DNA from: Bacteroidales bacterium
GTDB taxonomy: Bacteria > Bacteroidota > Bacteroidia > Bacteroidales > UBA4417
Direction of reading: 5' to 3'
NCBI GenBank assembly: GCA_025350385.1
Contig: JANXXZ010000325.1
Coordinates: 1 to 9,035, forward strand
Length of the DNA stretch: 9,035 nt
Shown: positions 1-6,925 of the stretch, one piece after another
Position numbering within the stretch: position 1 is the stretch's first letter
Layout of the letters: each line of letters opens with the position of its first letter
Notes under the pieces: generated by a model
What the model saw: only the letters and a program-made list of their open reading frames with translations
What the model was told of the DNA's origin: nothing
Database searches by the model: none
Translations under genes and position numbers: made by a program

Positions 1-122
1 GTTTCAGACCTTTCACTTTTAATATGGAAACAGGAACCTGACATTCACCACCTATCGCGCCCTTATGATCGATTGTTTATCCACTTTCATAGAATTTTCC
101 TGCATTTCAATTCTTTATTCTG

Positions 123-130
123 TATACTTG
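123..130 (+). promoter_or_regulatory. Possible Bacteroidota -7 box upstream of the CarboxypepD_reg-like gene
   Basis: TATACTTG matches the Bacteroidota -7 consensus TAnnTTTG at all but one base. It would place transcription start near 137, about 25 bases before the ATG at 162. The best -33-like T-rich tract (TTTC at 96-99) lies a little too far upstream, at 23 bases rather than 19-21, so the assignment is weak. Confidence 0.3.
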
Positions 131-161
131 CCTGAATAACAGCACTCAGCAGGATTCCCGG

Positions 162-1448
162 ATGAAAACGAGCCTAATCATATTGTTGCTGCTGGCATCT
201 TTCAGAGTTGCGGGACAGGTGCAACTTCTGAAAGGACAGGTGATTGACGAAAAAGGTGCCCCGTTGAGCGGAGTAAATATCCGGTTGGCTGGAAATTTTA
301 CAATAGGAACTTCCACTAATATCCGTGGAGAATTTTCAATTCGTTGCAAACCGGGCGACAGCCTCCTGTTCAGTTATATGGGGTATGAAACCAGGCAAAT
401 TGCAGTCCTGGTTGAACATTTCCATATGATCTCCCGCTTGTTTACCGTTCAACTCGCACAAAAGTATATCCCTTTAAAACAAGTCACAATTACCGAAAAA
501 CGTGACAGGAGTTTCCGATATCTCCTTGATTTCGATGTGGTTCAAGGAAATATTCTCAAACTGGAAATTAAAGGAAAGTACAGGTTCCTGGTACTGGCCG
601 ATACCTCGGGCAAGCCATTCTGGCGCTGCATGCTACCAGATTATATGCGGTTCTGTAATAAACTAAGAAAAGATTTCCTGTCTAATTTATATCTTCAATC
701 GGATGATACTCTTTACCAGCTGATCCTTGACAAAAAGATTTGTCAACTTTTACCTGGCGTTTACAAGGGGAAGTTTCGCTCAATCATGGATCCCTGTATC
801 GGCCGTATATCCGGGGGAATCGTGATGCGAATGTTTGAAAACAATAATCAATCAGTGTCAATCTGGATTGCAACTTCTGCAGGAAGGATCAAGATATATG
901 AGCAATCGGATCGCCTTGCTAATCAGTATATACAAGACCTTTCAGGTAAAGAGCCTTTTCATGCGGGACTCGGTTTCCCTTTAAGTTATTCTGACAAGAA
1001 TTCCACCTCAAATGCTTCCCTTGACCGGCAGCATATCCAGCGGAGGGCGCCCATTCAATTCGCTGCCAGAATAATGTCAAAACCTGTCAGTGTTGAATCA
1101 ATCTGTATGAATGATTCCATTTTTGTGTTTGACAATACAATAAACAGGATTTTCATTTACAATGACAAGGGAGAACTGTCAGGACAATGCAATATTGAAT
1201 TCAACAACCGTGATTTCCTTAAGAAATATATTCTGGATGAACAGAAAAAACAGGTATATGGCATATACAGGAACAAAAAAGGGATCTATCTGCAGCCTGT
1301 AAACAGGAATACTGGTAAACCTGAAGGACCGGCAAAGTGGATTGACATGTATTTTCCTGAAAAAATCCGGATCAGTGAGCTTACAGCAATTTATATGAAG
1401 TATGATCACGTTAGTAATAGCAGGAGTATCCTCAAAACCGGTCTTTGA
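162..1448 (+). CDS. Exported protein with N-terminal CarboxypepD_reg-like domain
   Basis: A 428-residue protein of unproven function. Residues 1-18 are a signal peptide: MKTS, a run of Leu/Ile, then a small-residue cleavage region (VAG-Q) leaving Gln near the new N-terminus. Residues about 23-83 form a CarboxypepD_reg-like beta-sandwich, with the hallmarks LKGQVIDEKGAPLSGVNI, a STNIRGEFSI stretch and FSYMGYE. This fold opens many Bacteroidota outer-membrane and surface proteins. The remaining ~340 residues contain repeated strand-rich stretches (for example around 100-135, 225-245 and 311-345, the last reading DSIFVFDNTINRIFIYND). They suggest a beta-propeller-like region, which is inference from pattern only. 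There is no TonB-dependent barrel, no lipobox and no C-terminal T9SS domain, so it is probably periplasmic or attached to the cell envelope. The ATG at 162 is favoured because it begins the signal peptide directly. The gene stands alone: 234 bases separate it from the next gene on the same strand. Confidence 0.8.
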   Translation: MKTSLIILLLLASFRVAGQVQLLKGQVIDEKGAPLSGVNIRLAGNFTIGTSTNIRGEFSIRCKPGDSLLFSYMGYETRQIAVLVEHFHMISRLFTVQLAQKYIPLKQVTITEKRDRSFRYLLDFDVVQGNILKLEIKGKYRFLVLADTSGKPFWRCMLPDYMRFCNKLRKDFLSNLYLQSDDTLYQLILDKKICQLLPGVYKGKFRSIMDPCIGRISGGIVMRMFENNNQSVSIWIATSAGRIKIYEQSDRLANQYIQDLSGKEPFHAGLGFPLSYSDKNSTSNASLDRQHIQRRAPIQFAARIMSKPVSVESICMNDSIFVFDNTINRIFIYNDKGELSGQCNIEFNNRDFLKKYILDEQKKQVYGIYRNKKGIYLQPVNRNTGKPEGPAKWIDMYFPEKIRISELTAIYMKYDHVSNSRSILKTGL

Positions 1449-1682
1449 GAGATTAATAATTCAACATTCCATCCGGGATCGAAATCATTCGTTATTCGTG
1501 AAAAGAGATTAGCCATGCCTTTTAAATTTCAGCCATCTTACCAAACCCTGCTCATTTGTCCTGAAATTTGTTCTTAATTTGCATTTCCATTTGATGCCAG
1601 TCTTCAACGGATTTGCGTGAATAAGGTATTGCTTATCCGGACTCAAATCCTGCCAGAATCATTCCGGAAAATTTATTAACCT

Positions 1683-1919
1683 ATGATCGAGAAACAGCAA
1701 AACAACCCACTTCACGGCCTCACCCTGGAAATGATCCTGAATGCCCTGGTGGAGCATTATGGATGGGAAAAACTGGGGCAACAGATTAATATCAAATGTT
1801 TTACTGAAAATCCCAGCATCAAATCAAGCCTGAAATTTCTTCGCGCCACGCCCTGGGCCCGGACTAAAGTGGAAGACTATTATCTATGGACAATGCGAAA
1901 GTCAAAACAGATGCATTAA
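1683..1919 (+). CDS. VF530 family (DUF2132) small DNA-binding protein
   Basis: A 78-residue protein matching the VF530/DUF2132 family along nearly its whole length. The family signature is plain: NPLHGLTLEMILNALVEHYGW at residues 8-28, then CFTENPSIKSSLKFLRATPWAR at 39-60, then KVEDYY. Family members are short (about 70-80 residues), so this copy looks complete. The Vibrio fischeri namesake is described as a compact helical DNA-binding protein, but the biological role is unknown. There is no signal peptide, so it should act in the cytoplasm. The ATG at 1683 is the natural start because family similarity begins within ten residues of it. A purine-rich stretch (GGAAAA at 1667-1672) lies about ten bases upstream and may help initiation. 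It is separated by more than 230 bases from both neighbours and is probably its own transcription unit. Confidence 0.9.
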   Translation: MIEKQQNNPLHGLTLEMILNALVEHYGWEKLGQQINIKCFTENPSIKSSLKFLRATPWARTKVEDYYLWTMRKSKQMH

Positions 1920-2046
1920 TAAAGGAAATAAAATCCGAATTCCCGCTTCCTTCTTAAATTGAAATTCCTTGATCATCATTCCATATTCAATCGACCTAAA
2001 GTTGCGATAAAGTTCAGGAATAGAAAGAAAGTAGAATAACGATTAA

Positions 2047-2115
2047 CGAATGCTGAATGCAAAAGTGATAGCTCATTATTAAATCGAAATTCGATATTCA
2101 TCATTCGATATTCAT
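2047..2115. repeat. AT-rich intergenic repeat: 14-bp tandem duplication plus inverted arm
   Basis: The 13-mer ATTCGATATTCAT occurs twice in tandem at 2089-2101 and 2103-2115 (period 14). On the left, CGAATGCTGAAT (2047-2058) pairs with ATTCATCATTCG (2096-2107) with a single mismatch, so the element can fold as an imperfect stem-loop. A related ATTCGTTATTCGTG sits at 1487-1500 downstream of the first gene. The pattern resembles multi-copy AT-rich intergenic repeats I associate with Bacteroidota genomes, but copy number cannot be seen from one window. Confidence 0.5.
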
Positions 2116-2128
2116 TCTTCTCTTTCGC

Positions 2129-2159
2129 TTTCCCATGTCAGTAAATAGGACTATTTTTA
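2129..2159 (+). promoter_or_regulatory. Possible promoter of the M3 peptidase gene
   Basis: TTTC (2129-2132), a 19-base spacer, then TATTTTTA (2152-2159) approximate the Bacteroidota layout TTTG-N19-21-TAnnTTTG. Transcription would start near 2166, giving a leader of about 19 bases before the ATG at 2185. Both boxes deviate from consensus by one base. Confidence 0.35.
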
Positions 2160-2184
2160 CCCACAAATCAAACAAAGAAACCGT

Positions 2185-4275
2185 ATGAGAAGCAACCCCC
2201 TGGTTATTGCATTATTGCTTATGATCTCCACAGCTATGGCTCAAAATCCTTTCCTGGAAAAACAATGGAGCACCCCTCTTGGCGTCCCTCCTTTCAACAA
2301 AATAAAAACAGAGCATTTCAGGCCTGCCATTGAGGAAGGCATCAAACTACAGGCAAACGAGATCACAACGATAATTTCCAATAAACAACCGGCCAGTTTC
2401 GCCAACACGATTGAAGCAATTGAAAATTCAGGTCAGATGCTTTCGCGGGCAAACACCATAATGAGCGCTTTAACTTCTTCCAATACCTCTCCCGAACTGC
2501 AGGAAGTGGATAAGTGGTCTTCGCCTTTGCTCTCCCAGCATTACGACGGGATTTACATGAACGATAAGCTGTTTCAGCGGGTGAAAACGGTTTACGATAA
2601 AAGGACAACGTTAAAACTTAACCAGGAACAAGGCAAGTTGCTGGAAGAAACCTACAAACGTTTCGTCCGAAACGGCGCATTGCTTCCTGAAGATAAGAAA
2701 GCACGCATCCGTGATATTAATTCCCGGCTTTCAACCCTTACCGTGCAGTTCGGCGAAAACGTGCTCAAAGCCACCAATGGATACTATATGACTATTGACA
2801 ATGCCGGGGACCTGATTGGTCTTCCTGAATATTTCATCCGTTCAGCATCCGATGCAGCCAAAGCCAAAGGACTGGACAACAAGTGGATAGTAGGGTTGAG
2901 CAAAACCAGCGTAATCCCTTTTATCCAGTATGCCGACAACCGCATACTGCGCCGCCAGTTGTACGAATATTACCTGAACCGTTGTAATGGCGGAAAATAC
3001 GACAATAACCCGATCATCTCTGAAATCGCCTCCCTAAGGGCCGAACGTGCAAGTATTATGGGATTTCCCAATTATGCTGCCTATGTACTGGACGATAACA
3101 TGGCCAAGACACCGGAAAATGTATATAAACTGCTTAACCAGTTATGGACGCCGGCACTTGATATGGCCAAGCGGGAACAAGCTGATATGCAGTCCATGAT
3201 AAAAAAGGAAGGTGGCAATTTCAAGGTACAGCCGTGGGATTGGTGGTATTATTCCGAAAAAGTAAGGATGGCGAAATACAACCTGAAAGAAGAGGATATG
3301 AAACCCTATTTCCAGGTGGATAGTGTCAGGAAAGGGGTATTTTATACGGCCAACCGCCTGTTCGGACTAAAATTCAACAAACGAACCGACCTTCCCGTAT
3401 ACAAGCAGGATGTGGAAACCTGGGAAGTACTGGAGGCTGACGGCAATCTGGCCTGCATACTTTATATTGATTATTATGCAGGTCCCTCGAAACGCGCGGG
3501 CGCATGGATGAACAATTACCGTGATCAGAAGAAACTGAACGGCATTGACATTCGCCCTGTTATTTCCATAAACTTCAATTTCCCTGCTCCCTCGTTAGGT
3601 CAACCCACACTTTTGAACTGGGACGAAGTAACAACCTTCTTCCATGAATTTGGTCATGCCCTCCACGGGATGCTCACAAAATGCACTTATGCAAGCCTTT
3701 CGGGGACCTCTGTTTCACGCGATTTTGTGGAACTGCCTTCACAAATCTGCGAGAACTGGGCCGGTGAGCCGGAAGTGCTTAAAGTTTATGCAAAACATTA
3801 TAAAACGGGGCAGGTTATTCCCGATGTCCTGCTGAATAAAATGAAAAGTGCCGAAAAATTCAACCAGGGTTTTGCAACTACCGAATACCTCGCAGCAGCC
3901 CTGCTTGATATGGATTTCCATACGCTCCCATTCCCGAATTCCATCAATACCCAGGAATTTGAAAAGGCCGAAATGGACAAGCTTGGCTTAATCAATGCCA
4001 TACCGCCACGTTACCGGAGTACATTTTTCCAGCATATTTTTGCCGGAGGTTACTCAGCAGGATATTACGCCTATATCTGGGCCGAAGTGCTTGATGCCGA
4101 CGCATTCAGCTATTTTAAAAAGAATGGCATTTTTGATAAAGCCACTGCTGACAGTTTCCGCATAAACATCCTGGAACGTGGCGGGACTGATGATGCCATG
4201 AAACTTTACCGCCAGTTTACGGGAGGCAAGGAACCTGATGTCCAACCCCTCATCGAGCGCCGGGGACTGAAATGA
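2185..4275 (+). CDS. dcp: M3 family zinc metallopeptidase, peptidyl-dipeptidase Dcp type, exported
   Basis: A 696-residue oligopeptidase of family M3 (thimet oligopeptidase/Dcp clan), which cleaves short peptides, releasing C-terminal dipeptides in the Dcp group. The zinc site is intact: H487-E488-F-G-H491 gives two His ligands and the catalytic Glu, and E516 in DFVELPSQ is the third ligand, 29 residues after the first His as in thimet oligopeptidase. The substrate-binding Tyr motif is present as GYSAGYYAY (Y623 to Y630), followed by IWAEVLDADAF. Length is normal for the family. Residues 1-19 form a signal peptide ending AMA before QNPF, so unlike the cytoplasmic E. coli enzyme this copy is probably periplasmic. 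It has no lipobox Cys and no T9SS tail. The likely job is scavenging peptides, which is inference from the family. The ATG at 2185 begins the signal peptide. A terminator follows the stop codon within about 20 bases, so it appears monocistronic. The Dcp subgroup versus other M3 enzymes is judged from motif resemblance. Confidence 0.93.
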   Translation: MRSNPLVIALLLMISTAMAQNPFLEKQWSTPLGVPPFNKIKTEHFRPAIEEGIKLQANEITTIISNKQPASFANTIEAIENSGQMLSRANTIMSALTSSNTSPELQEVDKWSSPLLSQHYDGIYMNDKLFQRVKTVYDKRTTLKLNQEQGKLLEETYKRFVRNGALLPEDKKARIRDINSRLSTLTVQFGENVLKATNGYYMTIDNAGDLIGLPEYFIRSASDAAKAKGLDNKWIVGLSKTSVIPFIQYADNRILRRQLYEYYLNRCNGGKYDNNPIISEIASLRAERASIMGFPNYAAYVLDDNMAKTPENVYKLLNQLWTPALDMAKREQADMQSMIKKEGGNFKVQPWDWWYYSEKVRMAKYNLKEEDMKPYFQVDSVRKGVFYTANRLFGLKFNKRTDLPVYKQDVETWEVLEADGNLACILYIDYYAGPSKRAGAWMNNYRDQKKLNGIDIRPVISINFNFPAPSLGQPTLLNWDEVTTFFHEFGHALHGMLTKCTYASLSGTSVSRDFVELPSQICENWAGEPEVLKVYAKHYKTGQVIPDVLLNKMKSAEKFNQGFATTEYLAAALLDMDFHTLPFPNSINTQEFEKAEMDKLGLINAIPPRYRSTFFQHIFAGGYSAGYYAYIWAEVLDADAFSYFKKNGIFDKATADSFRINILERGGTDDAMKLYRQFTGGKEPDVQPLIERRGLK

Positions 4276-4290
4276 TAAGTTAACACCCGA

Positions 4291-4326
4291 TAAAAAAGCC
4301 GTTCTTTCCAGGACGGCTTTCTTTGT
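4291..4326. terminator. Two-way intrinsic terminator between convergent units
   Basis: Arms 4295-4305 and 4310-4320 pair over 11 bp (one T-G wobble) around a TTCC loop. On the plus strand it follows the peptidase stop codon by about 20 bases and leads into TTTCTTTGT. On the minus strand the stem is followed by TTTTTT, an even better U-tract, so it can also stop the response-regulator operon, whose stop codon lies about 190 bases away. Confidence 0.85.
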
Positions 4327-4330
4327 CACA

Positions 4331-4436
4331 TGTGTTTCTTGTCAACTTTGCTCAATGACTCTCTGTGACCTCTGTGACTCGGTGGTTTCAAGAAAAAGGA
4401 ACCATGGAGGCACGGAGAGCATGAAGAAACACAGAG
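4331..4436. repeat. Imperfect palindromic intergenic repeat (CTCTGTGAC...GGTGGTT type)
   Basis: The outer arms TGTGTTTCTT (4331-4340) and AAGAAACACA (4424-4433) are exact reverse complements. The inner arms CTCTGTGACTCGGTGGTT (about 4369-4386) and its counterpart AACCATGGAGGCACGGAG (4400-4417) match imperfectly, with about 14 of 18 positions paired. The left side carries about 24 extra bases. This resembles a multi-copy non-coding repeat of the kind containing CTCTGTGnCTCTGTGGTT, known from many bacterial genomes, that I recognise by eye. Reading frames across it (a peptide beginning MTLCDLCDSVV) are by-products of the repeat and not genes. Confidence 0.65.
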
Positions 4437-4514
4437 GTGATCTGCAGAATATTGACAGGGCAAGAGGTTTCGTTTCGCTCCTTTCAGGAGTTACACCCCT
4501 CCTACCTCCTTTGC

Positions 4515-5216
4515 TCAGGAATCTTTCACAATCAACCTGTAGCCATCCCCATGTATATTCTGAATTTCGATTCCCGGGTCATCCTTAAGGTATTTCCGGA
4601 GTTTGGCTATGTAAACGTCCATGCTGCGGGCGGTAAAATAATTTTCTTCTCCCCATATTTTCAGCAAAGCCTCCTTACGATGCAGGAAATAATCCTGCGA
4701 AAGACAAAGCATCCTCAACAGGTCATTCTCTTTCCCTGTGAGAGAATACTCGGTCACCGGAGTTTTGAGTTTGCGGAGACGATGGTTAAAAACCATATTC
4801 GCGAACTCAAATTCTGCCTGTTGCGATTCGTCTCCTGCCGGATTTCCACGTCGAAGGATCGCCCTGATTTTATATAAAAGGACCTCCGTATCGAACGGTT
4901 TGGTGATATAATCATCGGCGCCGAGTTTAAACCCTTTCAGTTGATCCTCATTCAGGGTCTTTGCAGTGAGAAAGATAAACGGCACCACACTTCCGGTTTC
5001 CCGGATTGACGCAGCAAGGGTAAACCCATCCATTTCGGGTATCATCACATCCAGCACACACAGATCAAAAGGCCTGTTTTTATATGTGGCAAGGCCCTGT
5101 AGTCCGTCCTGCCTGAGTGTCACTTCAAATTCATGAAGCTCCAGATATGATTTCAGGATGGAACCGAAATTAACATCGTCCTCAACTAATAAAATCCTGT
5201 TCCTGGCTGCTTTCAT
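4515..5216 (-). CDS. OmpR/PhoB-family response regulator, RprY-like
   Basis: A 233-residue two-domain regulator. The receiver domain (about 6-120) has all key residues: acidic pocket D13/D14, phosphoacceptor D56 in VLDVMIPEMDG, T84 and K106 in DDYITKPF. The C-terminal winged-helix DNA-binding domain (about 138-230) is recognisable from LTGKENDLLRMLC, DVYIAKLRKYLKDD and the final IHGDGYRLIV. The stretch DLCVLDVMIPEMDGFTLA with FLTAKTLNEDQLKGFKLGADDYITKPF resembles Bacteroides RprY closely, but from memory only, so no gene symbol is given. Its gene follows the sensor kinase on the same strand after 17 AT-rich bases with no Shine-Dalgarno sequence, so the pair should share one transcript. It is expected to be phosphorylated by that kinase and to bind direct repeats in DNA. 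The phased TTAAC boxes at 6889-6925 are the obvious candidate site. Target genes cannot be read from the window. Confidence 0.95.
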   Translation of the reverse strand: MKAARNRILLVEDDVNFGSILKSYLELHEFEVTLRQDGLQGLATYKNRPFDLCVLDVMIPEMDGFTLAASIRETGSVVPFIFLTAKTLNEDQLKGFKLGADDYITKPFDTEVLLYKIRAILRRGNPAGDESQQAEFEFANMVFNHRLRKLKTPVTEYSLTGKENDLLRMLCLSQDYFLHRKEALLKIWGEENYFTARSMDVYIAKLRKYLKDDPGIEIQNIHGDGYRLIVKDS

Positions 5217-5233
5217 ATTTATTAAAAAAAATT

Positions 5234-6481
5234 TTACAATTGCTCTGGATGTGAAATTACGGGTAATTTAACTTCCAGACAACTGCCTCTGCCGGGTTCG
5301 CTCTGTGCAACTTCAATTGTACCTGAATGAGCTTCAATGATTGCTTTCGCGTAGCTCAAACCCAGTCCGAATCCCTTTACATTATGAATGTTGCCGGTAG
5401 GGATCCGATAAAAACGTTCAAAGATTTTTTTCTGAGCTTCTTTACTCATCCCGATCCCTTTATCCTGAACTGCAATGCAGACCATTTCCCCCTTAAGGGA
5501 AGTTTCAACCCTTATCTCAGGCGCATGGGGACTGTATTTATTGGCATTATCCAGGAGATTGAGAAATACATTATAGAGGTGCATTTCGTCGCCTTCCACC
5601 AGCTGGCCACAAGCTTTCATATCCGATAATAAATGCCCGCCTCTTTGTGCAACCTGCAGACTCACTGCCTCAACGGCGCGTTGAAGGAGCGATTCAATAT
5701 CCAGCAGTTCCTTCACCAGCGACAATTTTCCGTTATCAAGCAAGGCCATTTTCAGCACCTGCTCCACATGGTCATTCATCCGCTTGTTTTCCTGCCTGAT
5801 GATATTGGTAATAGGCAGGATTTTATCGGGATGACCGATCACCTTCGGGTTTTCGATAGAATCGATAGCAACAGAGATGGTCGCGATAGGTGTCTTTAAC
5901 TCGTGGGTAAGGTTATTGATGAAATCCGATTTGATATCCGCCAGTTTTTTCTGTTTCAGGAGAAGATTTACTGTGAGTGCAAACGCCAGGATGATGATGA
6001 GTGTAAACAATACAGAAGAGAACATCAGCCACCCGAAAGATTTATAAATGAAGGCTTTCCGGCCAGGGAAATAGACAATTAAGTTGTACAGTTTTAGGTT
6101 AAAGTTATTGGGGAATAAGGATACCTTGAAAGGGGTTAGAGTAAATTCTTTTTGGAAACCAGTTGAATGTACTGGTGATAACGAATCGTTTTCAGCTTGC
6201 ACCACCGCGTATTCAAAAGGCAGATCAATCCCTTTATTGGCAAAGAATTTCAGCATTTCATCACGAAGCAGTCTTTCATCCAGGCGTTTCTCAATGGGTA
6301 GATTTTCATTTGAGGCTTCAATGACCATCTGGTTGAATACATTCATTATTCCCTTAACCCTTTTCTTTGATCCATCTATCCATCGGACAGGTGGCAGGTG
6401 AACCAGGAGTGAATCCAGTTCTTTTTCATTGATATCGGGAGGCTGAATATCAATATCAGGAAATGAGTCTCTTACAATCAC
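5234..6481 (-). CDS. Sensor histidine kinase, C-terminal part (second sensor half and catalytic core), frameshifted from its N-terminus
   Basis: A 415-codon reading from GTG at 6481. The frame is open back to 6565 with no better start, because this is the continuation of the frame that begins at 6849. Residues 1-148 are the rest of an extracytoplasmic sensor region and 149-176 are a second membrane helix. HisKA follows with phosphoacceptor H193 (NLTHELKTPIATI). The HATPase domain has the N box (N308 to N314, NLLDNANKYSP), G1 (D340-KGIG), F box (IFERFY, 353-358) and G2 (GFGLGL, 370-375). All catalytic motifs are intact. The kinase would autophosphorylate on H193 and pass phosphate to the regulator encoded 17 bases downstream. 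Joined to the upstream frame by a single -1 shift, the two give about 538 residues, a normal length for Bacteroidota kinases of this RprX-like layout. Alone, this piece lacks the first membrane helix, so its status depends on whether the shift is real. Confidence 0.9.
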   Translation of the reverse strand: MIVRDSFPDIDIQPPDINEKELDSLLVHLPPVRWIDGSKKRVKGIMNVFNQMVIEASNENLPIEKRLDERLLRDEMLKFFANKGIDLPFEYAVVQAENDSLSPVHSTGFQKEFTLTPFKVSLFPNNFNLKLYNLIVYFPGRKAFIYKSFGWLMFSSVLFTLIIILAFALTVNLLLKQKKLADIKSDFINNLTHELKTPIATISVAIDSIENPKVIGHPDKILPITNIIRQENKRMNDHVEQVLKMALLDNGKLSLVKELLDIESLLQRAVEAVSLQVAQRGGHLLSDMKACGQLVEGDEMHLYNVFLNLLDNANKYSPHAPEIRVETSLKGEMVCIAVQDKGIGMSKEAQKKIFERFYRIPTGNIHNVKGFGLGLSYAKAIIEAHSGTIEVAQSEPGRGSCLEVKLPVISHPEQL

Positions 6482-6483
6482 CC

Positions 6484-6849
6484 TTATCCGGCTATCTTTC
6501 CTTCCCGATGACCTATCTTTTGAATATGGGTCGGGACGCTGTGCCCGGGGATTCTCCTTAATGAGTCATCATTATAAATAATAGTGAATTCTTCTTTCCT
6601 TCTTTTCCCTGGCTGAGAGATTTCGGGCGGGCCTGAAATATTGATATCAATATCTTTCGAAAGCAGCGAATAATTTTCCTGTTCTTCAAGGCGGCTGGCA
6701 ACCCTGTCAAGAGCTTCATTCACGGAAGTGCTGAATCGCTTTTCGTTTTCACGGTAAGCATGCTGAATCCAAAACAACTGGATCAGAATGATGCACACGA
6801 GTGCACCCCCCATCAGAGCCACAAGACCAACGACAAATTTCCTGTTCAT
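6484..6849 (-). CDS. Sensor histidine kinase, N-terminal part (first membrane helix and start of the sensor domain)
   Basis: A 121-codon frame from ATG at 6849 to TAA at 6484-6486. Residues about 5-27 are a strong membrane helix (FVVGLVALMGGALVCIILIQ) ending in LFWIQHAYRENEKRF, the usual opening of Bacteroidota kinases of this class. The following SVNEALDRVASRLEEQE is a predicted helix leading into the periplasmic sensor region. The frame then runs out while the next frame, open from 6565, carries on the same protein. The last residues in this frame (after about position 95) therefore probably do not reflect the ancestral protein. There is no kinase domain here, so the product alone could only be a short membrane-anchored fragment. 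The start is well supported by the membrane segment and by promoter-like sequence immediately upstream. It is read as the 5' part of one broken or misread kinase gene and not as a separate gene. Confidence 0.85.
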   Translation of the reverse strand: MNRKFVVGLVALMGGALVCIILIQLFWIQHAYRENEKRFSTSVNEALDRVASRLEEQENYSLLSKDIDINISGPPEISQPGKRRKEEFTIIYNDDSLRRIPGHSVPTHIQKIGHREGKIAG

Positions 6850-6853
6850 GAGT

Positions 6854-6861
6854 CAAATGTA
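6854..6861 (-). promoter_or_regulatory. Possible -7 box of the kinase-regulator operon
   Basis: On the minus strand this reads TACATTTG, a full match to TAnnTTTG. A T-rich tract (TTTTTT on the minus strand, 6883-6888) lies about 20 bases further upstream where a -33 element would sit. If used, transcription would begin at or within a base or two of the ATG at 6849, implying a leaderless or near-leaderless message. Four TTAAC boxes end just behind the -33 position, which suits activation by an OmpR-type regulator. Confidence 0.4.
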
Positions 6862-6888
6862 TGAAAAGCTGTTTCTCAATAAAAAACT

Positions 6889-6925
6889 TTAACGTTTCTT
6901 TAACCCAAATTAACCCTTCATTAAC
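6889..6925 (-). promoter_or_regulatory. Four phased TTAAC (GTTAA) direct repeats, probable response-regulator operator
   Basis: TTAAC occurs at 6889-6893, 6900-6904, 6910-6914 and 6921-6925, with starts 11, 10 and 11 bases apart. In the direction of the kinase gene these are GTTAA boxes ending about 40 bases before the ATG. Direct repeats spaced by one helical turn are the usual binding pattern of OmpR/PhoB-family dimers, and the only such regulator in the window is encoded in the operon downstream. Autoregulation is inferred. Confidence 0.65.

Noticed and set aside
1..135. Plus-strand frame open from base 1 to TGA at 133-135, and a possible minus-strand gene start (ATG at 44-42) running off the window edge
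   Set aside because: Both are too short to judge. The plus-strand frame has no recognisable motif, and only 14 codons of the minus-strand frame are visible.
1449..1682. Terminator or small RNA between the first gene and the VF530 gene
   Set aside because: No stem followed by a T-run is visible. TTAATTTG (1574-1581) is only a partial -7 match with poor spacing to any -33 element.
4355..4588. Plus-strand reading frame of 77 codons starting MTLCDLCDSVV, with a second overlapping one at 4437-4877
   Set aside because: The first begins inside the palindromic repeat and both run antisense into the response regulator. Neither has family resemblance; the Cys/His-rich start is a by-product of the CTCTGTGAC repeat.
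5327..6401. Several plus-strand reading frames (5327-5629, 5633-5899, 6084-6401) opposite the kinase
   Set aside because: They lie antisense to well-supported kinase domains and have no motifs of their own.
6510..6525. Programmed -1 frameshift signal at the AAAA run in the kinase overlap
   Set aside because: In the upstream frame the codons are ATT CAA AAG, which do not form an X XXY YYZ heptamer, and no strong downstream hairpin or internal Shine-Dalgarno sequence was seen. A plain one-base loss explains the data better.
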